From contig CM043967.1 of the NCBI GenBank assembly GCA_014529385.2, forward strand, positions 1,553,001-1,617,000: a stretch of 64,000 nucleotides of DNA. The letters run 5' to 3'. Below the pieces are notes generated by a model. That model saw only the letters and a list, made by a program, of their open reading frames with translations. It searched no databases and was not told the DNA's origin. This stretch comes from Adiantum capillus-veneris (Eukaryota > Streptophyta > Polypodiopsida > Polypodiales > Pteridaceae). Position 1 is the stretch's first letter. Each line of letters starts with the position of its first letter. Positions 43,546 through 55,056 of the stretch are shown piece after piece. The position numbers and the translations under genes are program-made.

Positions 43546-45825
43546 ATGAGTAGCGACGAGGATGTGGGACCGTCCAACCGAAACACCTATCTCTCAACGA
43601 GGGTCTTATGTCCTTGTAATCAATGCAAGCATGCTGTGCGACGGACAAGACAAGTTTCTTTGCAGCACGTTCGCGAATTTGGCGAGTTCGATCCATCTAT
43701 TATAGATCGAGTTGTTGCCAATTATAACTCGTCGGACTCTGACGCTGGCCAACAAGCAGCAATCTTGCAACCCAATAGACGTGTTCGCAAGCGCTTTGGT
43801 CAAGCAGCATATGTGAGGCCACAAGATGTAGCCTCTGACAGCTCGGGGGATGATCATGCAGAGCACATTCCCAACGAGGCAATGTTTGAGCCCGAGATTG
43901 ATGAAATGATCGAGACGATCATGGATTCAGAAAGGCTTATCTATGATGATATGAAAAGTGAAGCCGATACGCCATTGTATAATGGAGCACGTATGTCTAG
44001 ATTGAAAGCACTCCTGGTTCTTCTCAACATGCAGGCAAAGTTTGGATGGAGTGACACTAGCGTCACAGCGCTTTTCAGGTGATCTATTACAATTCGTTTA
44101 CTTTAATAGAACTCTAAATGTACAATGATCTGATAGATTTTTACACGACTGTATCATATTTTTATGTTGTGTAGATTGCTGAAAGAGCACATACTACCAG
44201 CTGACAATGTGATGCCAGATTCCCGAGATGAAGCAAGAAAGATTTTGCGAAACTTGGGGATGGATTACAATTCTATCCACGCTTGTCCTAATGACTGCAT
44301 TCTTTTCAGAGGGGAATACATAGACATGGAGAAGTGTCCGAAATGTGATTCCGAAAGATATCGAGTAGATCTCCACGGGACAAAAATTCCACAAAAGGTT
44401 TTGCGACATTTTCCTCTGCTTCCTCGCATCAAGCATTTCTTCGAATGTAAGTCCATGGCCGCCCTAGCATCATGGCATGAGGAGAATAAATCTTCGGATG
44501 GATTGCTACGAATTCCTGCAAATTGCGCAGCCTGGAAACATATAGATGGAACATGGTCGGATTTTGCCAGGGAAGCTCGAAATTTGCGCTTAGGCCTGGC
44601 TATGGATGGCGTAAATCCATTTGGTCAAAGATCAACATCTTACAGTGTATGGCCCGTTGTCATCGTCAACTACAACATTCCCCCGTGGTTGACTACGAAG
44701 AAGGGGCACCTATGGCTAAGCTTGATTGTGCCAGGGCGATATAAAGTGGGGAATATGGATGTGTATCTTCGTCCACTATTGGAAGAGCTACAACAATTGT
44801 GGATTGGCATAGAGGTGGTGGATATGAGCCAACACACAAGACGACGGAATGCTTTGATCAGAGGCATTCTAATGTGGATCATGCATGACTATCCCGGGCT
44901 AACAGAATGCTCAGGTGATCTATTGACACTCCTCACTCAGACACTGTAAATATTGTTTTTTCCCATAGTTGATCTATTATCATGTGTATACATGCAGGGC
45001 TTCAAACAAGCGGATATAGAGCATGTGTCACATGTGGACCTAGACTGAATGCACGTAGGGCACCCTCACTGAAGAAGCAAATCTACGAAGGTCATCAAGC
45101 GTATCTTCCAGAGAATCATGTGTTACGCGACGGCTTTTTGGGAAGAGAGCCACCAAGGATGTCTGCACAAGCATGGTTAGAGCAGAAGGAGATGTGCGAT
45201 GACGGATTGCCTCCAGGGATGAAGAGACTATCTCTATGGTACGAGTTACCATACTGGCCCCGACTCATGATCAATCACTTGCTCGATCCAATGCACATAT
45301 TCAAGAATATGGGTAATCTACTATGGGACCATTTGACCGGCAAGAAAGATACTTTGGGAGCCATAGTTGACCTTAGAAATGTGGATCGTATGGAGCAATA
45401 TTGGCCGCAAACAGCGTCTGATGGATCGATAAAACTCCCTAAAGCACCATGGATTTTCACAGGAGCCCAAGAACGCAAAGTAAAAGAGGCCATTCGATCT
45501 TTGCGGACCCCCACTGGCGTGATGCACTCGCTCCGAACGGATTTTACTAAAGAAGGAAAGCTTACCGGTTTGAAGTCAGATGATTGGCATAAAATGTGTC
45601 AGGTACGTTCATAGTGGTCTTTAATATCATTGCATAAAATGTGGACTTTAATATCATTGCTGCACATACTTTACAGTTTATTTTACCGGTTGCCATTGAG
45701 GGATGTTTGTCTCTCGACATCCGTAACACAATCTACAAACTTGCAAAGCTGGTGCAATGGATCTCACAGAAGGAGATCAACGTAGACTCCATACCATTCG
45801 CCAAACTAAATGCTGCGGAGCTTGT
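43546..45825 (+). pseudogene. TNP2-type CACTA transposase, copy 1 (cut by the duplication)
   Basis: Exons 43546-44078, 44175-44913, 44998-45602 and 45677-45825+ with GT-AG borders. Exon 1: CPCNQCKHAVRRT, an N-terminal zinc region. Exon 2: LGMDYNSIHACPNDCILFRG, CPKCDSERY, RIKHFFECKSMAAL and LRLGLAMDGVNPFGQRSTSY, with the catalytic DG(V)NPF Asp of Transposase_21, then YSVWPVVIVNYNIPPW. Exon 3: GYRACVTCGP, RLMINHLLDPMHIFKNMGNL, the block with the second catalytic Asp (H/LDPMH). Exon 4: LPVAIEGCLSLDIRNTIYKL. All four are open. The gene is cut at 45825 by the start of the second copy, so the C-terminus is separated. A GA tract lies 65-90 bp upstream of the ATG. Confidence 0.9.
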
Positions 45826-45860
45826 GTGCGGGGATTGGACATGACTAGAGAATGTGAGGT

Positions 45861-45861
<1 letters not shown>

Positions 45862-45916
<55 letters not shown>
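45862..45916. repeat. (GA)n tract upstream of TNP2 copy 2
   Basis: A 55-bp GA run; the matching tract of copy 1 (43457-43481) is only about 25 bp, so it changed length after duplication. Confidence 0.9.
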
Positions 45917-45920
<4 letters not shown>

Positions 45921-45982
45921 GACGAAGAATGCCAATAGAATATTAAATTTGTTGTCCAGGTTATAAGTTTTTTATCCTCATT

Positions 45983-48039
45983 ATGAGTAGCGACGAGGAT
46001 GTGGGACCGTCCAACCGAAACACCTATCTCTCAACGAGGGTCTTATGTCCTTGTAATCAATGCAAGCATGCTGTGCGACGGACAAGACAAGTTTCTTTGC
46101 AGCACGTTCGCGAATTTGGCGAGTTCGATCCATCTATTATAGATCGAGTTGTTGCCAATTATAACTCGTCGGACTCTGACGCTGGCCAACAAGCAGCAAT
46201 CTTGCAACCCAATAGACGTGTTCGCAGGCGCTTTGGTCAAGCAGCATATGTGAGGCCACAAGATGTAGCCTCTGACAGCTCGGGGGATGATCATGCAGAG
46301 CACATTCCCAACGAGGCAATGTTTGAGCCCGAGATTGATGAAATGATCGAGACGATCATGGATTCAGAAAGGCTTATCTATGATGATATGAAAAGTGAAG
46401 CCGATACGCCATTGTATAATGGAGCACGTATGTTTAGATTGAAAGCACTCCTGGTTCTTCTCAACATGCAGGCAAAGTTTGGATGGAGTGACACTAGCGT
46501 CACAGCGCTTTTCAGGTGATCTATTACAATTAGTTTACTTTAATAAAACTCTAAATGTATAATGATCTGATAGATTTTTACACGACTGTATCATATTTTT
46601 ATGTTGTGTAGATTGCTGAAAGAGCACATACTACCAGCTGACAATGTGATGCCAGATTCCCGAGATGAAGCAAGAAAGATTTTGCGAAACTTGGGGATGG
46701 ATTACAATTCTATCCACGCTTGTCCTAATGACTGCATTCTTTTCAGAGGGGAATACATAGACAAGGAGAAGTGTCCGAAATGTGATTCCGAAAGATATCC
46801 AGTAGATCTCCACGGGACAAAAATTCCACAAAAGGTTTTGCGACATTTCCCTCTGCTTCCTCGCATCAAGCATTTCTTCGAATGTAAGTCCATGGCCGCC
46901 CTAGCATCATGGCATGAGGAGAATAAATCTTCGGATGGTGTGCTACGAATTCCTGCAGATTGCGTAGCGTGGAAACATATAGATGGAACATGGTCGGATT
47001 TTTCCAGGGAAGCTCGAAATTTGCGCTTAGGCCTGGCTATGGATGGCGTAAATCCATTTGGTCAAAGATCAACATCTTACAGTGTATGGCCCGTTGTCAT
47101 CGTCAACTACAACATTCCCCTGTGGTTGACTACGAAGAAGCGGCACCTATGTCTAAGCTTGATTGTGCCAGGGCGATATAAAGTGGGGAATATGGATGTG
47201 TATCTTCGTCCACTATTGGAAGAGCTACAACAATTGTGGATTGGCATAGAGGTGGTGGATATGAGCCGACACACAGGACGACGGAATGCTTTGATCAGAG
47301 GCATTCCAATGTGGACCATGACTATCCCGGGCTAACAGAATGCTCAGGTGATCTATTGACACTCCTCACTCAGACACTGTAAATCTTGTTTTTTCCCATA
47401 GTTGATCTATTATCATGTGTATACATGCAGGGCTTCAAACAAGCGGATACAGAGCATGTGTCACATGTGGACCTAGACTGAATGCACGTAGGGCACCCTC
47501 ACTGAAGAAGCAAATCTACGAAGGTCATCAAGCGTATCTTCCAGAGAATCATGTGTTACGCAACGGCTTTTTGGGAAGAGAGCCACCAAGGATGTCTGCA
47601 CAAGCATGGTTAGAGCAGAAGGAGATGTGCGATGACGGATTGCCTCCAGGGATGAAGAGACTATCTCTATGGTACGAGTTACCATACTAGCCCCAACTCA
47701 TGATCAATCACTTGCTCGATCCAATGCACATATTCAAGAATGTGGGTAATCTACTATGGGACCATCTGACCGGCAAGAAAGATACTTTGGGAGCCAGAGT
47801 TGACCTTAGAAATGTGGATCGTATGGAGCAATATTGGCCGCAAACAGCGTCTGATGGATCGATAAAACTCCCTACAGCACCATGGATTTTCACAGGAGCC
47901 CAAGAACGCAAAGTAAAAGAGACCATTCGATCTTTGCGAACCCCCACTGGCGTAATGCACTCGCTCCGAACGTGTTTTACTAAAGAAGGAAAGCTTACCG
48001 GTTTGAAGTCACACGATTGGCATAAAATGTGTCAGGTAC
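45983..48039 (+). pseudogene. TNP2-type CACTA transposase, copy 2
   Basis: Exons at 45983-46515, 46612-47350 and 47435-48039 repeat copy 1. Lesions: a 4-bp deletion near 47320 (MWTMTIPG then stop instead of MWIMHDYPG) and a TAG in ELPY*PQLM near 47688. The exon that follows in copy 1 (LPVAIEGCL) is absent. It is joined downstream to the DUF4216 exons. Confidence 0.9.
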
Positions 48040-48096
48040 GTTCATAGTGGACTTTAATATCATTGCACGGCCACTCATAATCTTTGTTCGTTGTAG

Positions 48097-48849
48097 TATA
48101 AGTCATACACAGCAGCATGGTGTAAAGGTCGACATTTTAGGGTGGAACGAATCGACAAAAAGCGTTTTACTCAAGATTGTGGAATCATGGCAAAATTTGA
48201 ACAGTCTAGTCGACGATGTTCCTCTGATGCAGATCCTGTGGTGGCGGAACTCACTTACTTCGGCACGCTGCAAGAGATTTTGAGGATCGATTACAGAGGA
48301 TTTTTTGTCGACTTGTTCGACGTGCAATGGTTCAAGATAATCATGGAGGGTCGCAACGCTACTGTGCGTAGAGGAGAGTCTGGTTTTCTTGAGGTGGATT
48401 CTACTAAGAAATGGACTGACCTAAGAGACACTTTCGTACTACCCGAGCATTGTGAACAAGTAAGTATGTAAATAGTTAACATCCCCCTTTTACAAGTTAT
48501 GTGCTTGAAAGCTCTCATGTAAGTTATGTGGCTCTGGTAGGTAATATTTCATCCTACAAAGTCTACATCAAACTGGTGGTACGTCATAGAGGTAGCCCCT
48601 CGTAGTGCAAGGACGTATGAAGGCTACCATGTGCCAATCACAACGACATCAATGGAGGAGATCAGAGAAGATGCTCAATCAGAAGCCGCTGCGGTGGTGC
48701 CAGATGAGCATCAAGATGCTACTACTCTATATGGGGTGCATGCAGAGGAGCTACAAAATGAAACAGAGGATATGTGTTTAAACGGAGAGCTCTATATAGA
48801 TATAGGAATTTATACTGAGTTATGCGAGGATGAGAGAGAGATCTCTTAA
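48097..48849 (+). pseudogene. DUF4216 C-terminal exons of the CACTA transposase
   Basis: Exon 48097-48459 (YKSYTAAWCKGRHFRVER, then ELTYFGTLQEILRIDYRGFF and VDLFDVQWF) and exon 48541-48849 (VIFHPTKSTSNWWYVIEVAP, ending with an acidic tail). The YFG.L.EI...DY....LF...W and NWW motifs are those of DUF4216, which follows TNP2 in plant CACTA proteins. The frame itself is open. Because of the tandem duplication it can only be joined to the damaged copy 2. Confidence 0.85.
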
Positions 48850-49121
48850 AGCCACAAATATTGTATTTGAACAATTTTGCTCCGTGTTGTAAAAGCTCTG
48901 GCTCTCTAAGTACCTTCCATGGTGTATAACGCTCTTTTCTACTCGCGCTCACATCTTTTGATTGAAAATTCTACGTTTTCGACTTGCCTCTTCTATCACT
49001 CAATTCATTGCGTCATTGTATTTATATGCGTCATTACGTCATTGTATTTAATGGTCTTTGCGTCATTGTCTACTCTATTCATTCAATATTAAGTTTAAAT
49101 ATTCGTGTGTTTAATGCAGGT
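48850..49121. other. Intergenic region between the TNP2 and TNPA-like genes
   Basis: AT-rich with a GCGTCATTGTATTTA-type motif repeated two or three times near 49010-49070. No gene. Confidence 0.5.
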
Positions 49122-50424
49122 ATGGATGATGAGGAGTTTCTTTCTTCTTTGTCACCGCAGCAGAGACAGTGGTACGTGGAGCGTCATCGCTCTGGCGCAT
49201 CATCACGCGTTCCTACTCCATCCGCATCTCCCTCTCTTTCGGAGCATTCGGCGCGCTCCGAAGCTTCGGCGTCGACGAGACGAGCTTCACACTCGTCTAG
49301 ACACCGGCGCTCTAGTGGTGGCAGTGGCGGTTGTTGTGGGGATTCCGCCACCGATGCCTCCACACCGCCTCGTGTTCGACGAGGCTCTTTACCCTCCCCT
49401 TCTTTGCCCGCCCCCACACCAGCCACAGCATCGCCATCTACGCCAGGTTTTGCACGGCTGACTGTTCGTAGAAGCTACACACCTCTACCTACTCCGCCAG
49501 GAGCCACCCCACTCGACACTCCTCGCTTCGGGGCCCAGACGCCGGTGGAGACACCTGACGTCCGTACCCCCATCGACACGCCGCTAGAGACCCCTGCTGG
49601 GACACCCAGGTTCACACATCATCCATCGACTTCAGCGGCGGCATCATCATGGATGATGACGGCAAGAAGGTGATCTCGCGCATGCGTGGTCTTTGCTCTC
49701 AGCTGTTTAGACACTACATACTAAACAAATGGAGTGAAGTACCAAGTGATTTAAAAAACAGAGTCATCAGCATACTTCATGATGAGTTTCCCGTTCCAAC
49801 ACGGGATCAGCGCTTCAATGAAGACCTGATGAAGATTCGAATGCGCGAATACTGCAAACACAAGTGTTCCGAAGTGCAAAAAGCAATCAAGAATGGGTGG
49901 AACAGGTCAGATTGGCTGGCCAAAGAATATTGGAAGAATGCGAAGAAAGCAGCGCGCGAGAATCCCGACAAGTGGAAGTAACAAAAGGATGCAGCCAGAG
50001 CGCGAGTAGAGGCAGGGAGCTCGCACCACTTGGGGAGCGGTGGATGGGCATCATTTGAGGCCGATTTTGTAAGTGTTTTCACATTGCTCTTTATGTTCGA
50101 TAGTTTAGGGTTTATGAGTTTTTTAATTCTAACATAATGAAATCTTTGTATGTTTTGACAGTGGTTGATGACAAGACGTGATCCCACACCGTACGAGCGC
50201 GAGTACGCAGGCAGGAAGGGCTTAAACGCCCTGATGGACATTCTCAGTTCTCGCGGCAGCATGGTTAGTATTAGGGTTTACTCTTTTTTATTTTTTGTAT
50301 TGTTTTATAAATGTCGTTATATGTTTATACTTACTGAAAGCTGTCTTATTGTCTTTTTTTGCAGAATCCGACAGATACGCCGCTTGGACGCGATGAGACG
50401 TCTGACTGGACGACGTCAGTTTAG
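49122..50424 (+). pseudogene. TNPA-like / Transposase_24 gene of the CACTA element
   Basis: ATG 49122 opens MDDEEFLSSLSPQQRQWYVE, then a Ser/Pro/Thr-rich region with TP repeats (APTPATASPSTP, PVETPDVRTPIDTP). Near 49640 the reading passes to another frame (DDDGKKVISRMRGLCSQLFR, YCKHKCSEVQKAIKNGWNRS, ENPDKWK), then a TAA at 49979, then QKDAARARVEAGSSHHLGSG and ASFEADF to a donor near 50069. Later exons at 50162-50263 (TRRDPTPYEREYAGRKGLNA) and 50365-50424 join in phase. The layout W...NPDKWK..(H)..GS..F is that of PF03004 proteins, which bind the subterminal repeats. One frameshift and one stop. Confidence 0.75.
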
Positions 50425-50769
50425 CCGTAGCTAGATAGCATTAGTTTAGGGTTTCTCATAGCTTATGTATCATGAGACGGATTTTATACGTCTTTTTGAA
50501 CCATGTATATTATTACATTTGTCACCGCAGTTCCTTTTGCCAATCAATTCTTTATGCCTATGATGTTGTACAATTGTCATTATTACATTTGCCAGTCAAC
50601 TCATTTTGCCTATGATGTGTACAATTGTCAATTTTGCAAACAATGCATCTTGTGGGTGACTATTTTGGGTCTATTATCTACCCTTGCACTTTTTTTAAAA
50701 AGTGAATCAAGTACAATATGGTTGATAGGTGGCAGGGCATTCAATGCCCTGCCACCAAAAAAAAATTGT
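50425..50769. other. CACTA 3' untranslated region, no gene
   Basis: AT-rich; contains a direct repeat of an ATTACATTTGYCA / CCTATGATGT(T)GTACAATTGTCA module (50510-50630). Confidence 0.4.
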
Positions 50770-50985
50770 CTCGGGCGTCGCTATTTATGGCTCTGTAGCG
50801 TCGCTATGAGCGTCGCTATAGTCTTCTGTGTAAACGTCGCTATAACCGTCGCTATGAGCGTCGCTATATAGCGACGCTTATAGCGACGCCTATAGCGACG
50901 CTCTCGTAGCGACGGTTTTAGCGACGCCGGAGGTTATAAAAACCCCGTGTATTTTCGTCGCTAACAGCGTCACAAGAGCACACAA
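50770..50985. repeat. Right subterminal repeats of the CACTA element
   Basis: More than ten copies of GCGTCGCTAT / ATAGCGACGC in both orientations, the same motif as at the left end. Confidence 0.9.
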
Positions 50986-50997
50986 CCTCTTGTAGTG

Positions 50998-52769
50998 CTT
51001 TTGGGGTTACCGTTTGTTGTGTGAGTACCATATGGGTGAACTGATGTGATAGACTCATAGTCTATATTATAGAGCTAAGCTTGATGCATTGGTTTGAGGT
51101 CAAATACCTTCATTTGCATCTTTTGCATACTCCCAAAAATGACAAAAATTTGTTTTTTGCATGTGTTAAGTTATGGTTTATGGTTGACCTAAAGGTCGGA
51201 GCTGTTTTGAATCAAGTTTATGGTTGATGTGGATGGCTCATATGCATGGTTATGATTTCTTTCCACCTTCCTAGGTCAAAACTAGCTCTATGTGATAGGG
51301 AGGTGAAGTGCAGATGTGATGCATCAACTTTGCATGGTTGGATGTTGCCAAAATTAGATTTTATGGCATAATTAGTTGCTGGTCGGCGGACTCTTTTTAT
51401 GCATGAAAGAATCACGTCTCAAGAGTCACATGTGTGTGGACTCCGATTGATTGCAGGGGATATGTCAAACCCCAAGTGTGGGAGTTGGTTCAGTGTGATT
51501 ATGATTCATGGTTAAGGACTGAGTTTCCCTTATGGATTATGGTTGATATCTATGGTGTAAGCCGGTGTCGCTCATGGTTTTTTTTTATAATTTTATGCTG
51601 TCGAAGTTTTTGCAGGCATATTATGTTCTAAAGTGGTTATGCAGGATTAGTCGTGCCTCACCCGAGTTGGGTAGAGTGCTCACCCATGTGAAGTGATTGG
51701 ATTATGGTTTATGGTTTTGGGATTGGATCATGAAGTGATTTGGATGGTTTATGGCAGACATGTAAGGGTAAAGATCCTGTACATTCTAACTGCTTGGAAA
51801 AGATTGTTTGTGCATATGGGAAGTGCTATTGTGATTGGACTCATGTGTTATGTTTCTCATGGCAGCGTTGCTACAAGACTTGGATCACCTACATCGCTTA
51901 GCCTTAGACTTAAGGATCATTGACCTGGGGCTTTGCTGGGTCGGGGGTGTTGCTTAGGTCTCTTCTTTTTGTTAGGCTCATCTAGACGATTAGTGCATCG
52001 GGGTGGAATGACCTACATGTGGCTCACGCATCAAGGATTTTTCCTTGGATTTGCCTAAACACTCGGTGCTTGGCATCGAAGAGGCATGGCGCCTAAACTT
52101 GTATGGTCGGTGTTGATACCCTACCACCTACTGGTACTTGGGATCCTTTGAGAGCTTGGGTTCATGGAGGGAGGCGAAGCGGCCTTAGCCTATGTCTGGC
52201 TCAGGTAGGTTGGAGGTGTTCTGGCTCGCTCCCAACAAAGTGAAATTCTCTCTGTCCGTAGTAGAGCGGAAGTAGATGGGTGGACCGGTCGATCCCTACA
52301 CAAGGTCCGGTGCTCTGCTAGTTATTTTGTCATAAACTTTTTGATGCTATGGTATACCCAGATTTTATCATTGCATTGATATATGGTTGCCTGTTTCATT
52401 TAGGTGGGCATTTAAAGATTCTTTGTTTTCATTTTCTCATGTCTCTGTGTACTCTATTTCATTCTCCACTATATTATCTCTCTCTCTCACTCTTCCCGCA
52501 ATGTGGTATACATATATGTTCACCCTCTACAATGTTATATATTTCTTGAGTATGCTTTCATTCATAGCACCCATTCATGGGTAGCACTAGTCTCTAGGTA
52601 CCTCTGGATGCAGTCCAACTCATGGCCTAAACTCCATGCTTGGTCGGCGGGCACGCTGAGAACTCCTCCCCTATGCAAATGCTTCCACAACTCTGATGTA
52701 TATGGAAAATTGTATAAAAGTGTAAATTGTATATTTTGTACACAGACCCACGGGGAGGGGTATCTCTCA
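50998..52769 (+). mobile_element. Gypsy 3' LTR, second part
   Basis: Resumes with CTTTTGGGGTTACC and is collinear with 32585-34428 to the end CTCTCA at 52769. It is followed by the target duplication CTAAG. Confidence 0.9.
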
Positions 52770-52794
52770 CTAAGAACAAACCATGCCACTCATT

Positions 52795-53793
52795 ATTGTG
52801 AGTTTTGCAAAAAAAAAAAAAGTCCTCCATTTTTAAGGCAAATTACCGTCTATGTTTCAAGCTTTATACTACTATCTCCAAATGCCTCCCAAATTATTAA
52901 AATGACTAATGGTGAAGGGGTTGACAATTTCATAGCATGTGAGTATAAAGTGTCCTTCCATATGGAACATAGGGTTTGGGAGAGCTTGCTGCAAAGGCTC
53001 TGCGGTCTGGGAGGTGTAAGCGGCAGGGAGATCCACGGTTGGCATGCAACAGGGTGGCATTTTCATGGTTGAGATGGTGGCATGGACTTTCATGGTGGTG
53101 GAGCCCTCACGTGGCTATGTGTCCCTTGGGTGGAGGGACCTATAGCCCCAACCATGTTTGTTTTCCTCCATCTACACCCCCGCCTTCTTTTTTGGATAGG
53201 GTGGAGGTCGCCCCTCCGTGCCTCGTACAGAAATGGTGGCCGTTGTTGCATGTTCCTTGGCTGGTGGTGGTGCTGTCCCTGGAGGGGTTGGGGGTCGATG
53301 ATACCAACAGCTTCATGGAGTCCTTGGACGGGACCTTGATGGTTCTTGGCTCTCCCTTAAAAGCTTGGTGTTTGTGCAGGGAGGTCATCTTTTCTCCTCG
53401 TGGTTAAGATTGTCTACTCCGGTCTACGTCTGCTCGAATATGCTGCATGTTGCAACTTTATGGAGGGATTACCCGGGTCAAGTGGGTGGTCTATGATAGA
53501 GATGACTTCTTGGAAACCTTGAGCATCCTCTCCAAGTAATGGGAACTCAAGCCTTGCCCATATTGTGGCATTTTTCTCGTCAGGTTTGATGGTGTTCTAT
53601 GACTCCTCTAATATATATTTTTGCTAAGTATGGTGGGATCTTTGGTCAAGGTGTGCCTCCCCTATCTGGCATACCCTTTTGGATTAGTTAGTCTTTTCTA
53701 GTGCCCTAGATTGGTCTGTGAGCAAGGTCTGTCATGTAATTTTTTTGGATTTCTTTAATATAATTCCACTAGCAATTGTGAGTTTTGCAAAAG
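52795..53793. mobile_element. ~960-bp insertion between 18-bp direct repeats
   Basis: ATTGTGAGTTTTGCAAAA occurs at 52795-52812 and again at 53776-53793. Such a long perfect duplication is typical of target-primed (LINE/SINE-like) insertion. The segment begins with a poly-A run and ends TTTGGATTTCTTTAATATAA near its right end. Frames inside (52976-53407, 53082-53339) are Trp/Gly-rich and not convincing. A non-LTR retroposon is the likeliest reading. Confidence 0.45.
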
Positions 53794-54059
53794 CAAAAAA
53801 ACACATGAGAATAAAGTATGAGGCCACTCTTTTTTTAGGAGCCACTTATCTTCTCACTTAGTACTTAACATAATCAACATAAAGTCCAATTTGTCACGTC
53901 ATATCACTTTTTTTAAAAAAAAAACTCACAAATTATGAGTGAGGATTGTATTAAGAACCACAAAACTTACAAAGCAGCCTCAAGCTCATAGTGAGCTTTG
54001 AGGTATCTACCAATCATATTCAACTACAAGGGCTGCCCTAGGCAAGCCGGCATCCAACA
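53794..54059. other. No recognised feature
   Basis: AT-rich, short frames only. Confidence 0.4.
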
Positions 54060-54890
54060 TCACCTACACATCAAGGTGGGGGCAATGGCCCGATTTCACT
54101 CTTTTGAATTCTTGCTTTTTCCAAAGGTATAAATCATTTCCTTGATCTCCCTGGACAATCTCCATGAAGCTCGTAGTTGAGCATTCAATTTTCAAATATT
54201 CATCAATTCCTAGCCTTCTAGACATTCTTGAAGAAACAAAACCTAACTGGATGTACGTAGATCAACATTGCTTGAATTTTCATTGTCATCCTTTCAAAGA
54301 ACAGATCATTCTTGTAAAACCTATCTTCTAGGTCCTTTGGACCCATTTGCATATCTTTCCTGTTAGGCCACAAATCATCGGTATATAAGTGAGAGAGGTC
54401 CTCAATTGACATTTTACACCCTAAACACCTATCCGAACCAATATCTCCAGACACGACCTTCACTACTATCTGCAAAGCCCCCCATAGCACCTTCCATAAG
54501 AAGATGTTCAGCGAGTATGGCCATTGTGGGTTCTAGATGTTATTTGTAACCATCACCCTTTTTGCTTTCGGGCCATTACAAGCCCCATTGGGTAGAGAAG
54601 AACCAATTAGTCTTTAGCATTAAAGTGTGGTATATACTCTTGGTATATGGTATACCAAAGTGCATATATTTGGGCCATGTCCAAGATTCCACTCGAGGTT
54701 CAACTTGCAAATATCATCACATGCTTTCCTAAACCTTCCACCATCTTGTTCATGAATAGTCTTTCGGTGTCATTTAAGTGGTACTCAGTATCTAGTTGGT
54801 CCGCTTCTTTCCAGCTCTTACGGTTGACATCCAAGAAATGGGCCAACCACTAAAGACCTTTGTTGTTCACTTTTTTGGATATTTCTCTCT
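54060..54890 (-). pseudogene. LINE ORF2 C-terminal remnant (family member 1)
   Basis: Read leftwards: KKVNNKGL, then WLAHFLDVNRKSWKEADQLD, and after damage VLWGALQIVVKVVSGDIGSD, CLGCKMSIEDLSHLY. The last part follows the zf-RVT plan (C..C....ED..HL) found at LINE C-termini. The order and wording parallel the remnant at 59430-60245 (KKVNNKGISKLAHFYDDENF), so both are copies of one family. Many stops. Confidence 0.6.
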
Positions 54891-55056
54891 TATATATCAC
54901 TTCATATCCTACTCATCTTCACTTGCTAGCATTTCAAAACACTTGTAAAAAAGGCACAGTGAAGAGGTGATTGCATGATACTTGCCAAAAGTGCATGGTG
55001 ATAAAAAATCAATCTATTCTAGATTCCAAAAATGCATAAGAGATTTCAGAAAAAAC

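Larger units (their letters stand above)
43417..48050 (+). repeat. ~2.4-kb tandem duplication of the TNP2 region
   Basis: Unit 1 is 43417-45825 and unit 2 starts at 45826 with the same GTGTGCGGGGATTGGACATG. The units are nearly identical through the exon ending at 45602/48039. Just past the shared donor they differ: unit 1 continues to the next TNP2 exon, unit 2 to the intron before the DUF4216 exon. The duplication therefore begins in an upstream non-coding position and breaks a TNP2 exon at 45825. Confidence 0.9.
41512..50997 (+). mobile_element. CACTA (CMC/EnSpm) transposon, 9,486 bp
   Basis: Ends CACTACAAGAGG...CCTCTTGTAGTG are perfect 12-bp inverted repeats. A 3-bp CTT duplication flanks them (41509-41511 and 50998-51000), and the undisturbed sequence exists in the other LTR at ~32580. 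It encodes a TNP2-type transposase with DUF4216 and a TNPA-like protein, both on the + strand, and carries subterminal GCGACGC repeats. The TNP2 region is duplicated in tandem, which breaks the gene. Confidence 0.97.
31185..52769 (+). mobile_element. Ty3/gypsy chromovirus-like element (inverted; CACTA nested in its 3' LTR)
   Basis: 5' LTR 31185-34428 (missing its first ~150 bp), tRNA-Met primer site 34431-34442, internal region to 39982, polypurine tract 39983-39995, 3' LTR 39996-41511 plus 50998-52769. The missing LTR tip is at 56008-55863 on the opposite strand. The 5-bp target duplication CTAAG follows the 3' LTR (52770-52774) and precedes the tip (56009-56013, read on the minus strand). 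So a segment of about 31.18-55.86 kb was inverted after insertion. The LTRs are ~3.3 kb, long for the group, and clearly diverged from each other, so the insertion is old. Confidence 0.9.

Noticed and set aside
49105-49461. 118-codon alternative frame over the TNPA-like exon
   Set aside because: Shadow of the Ser/Pro-rich reading frame that starts at 49122; no motifs.
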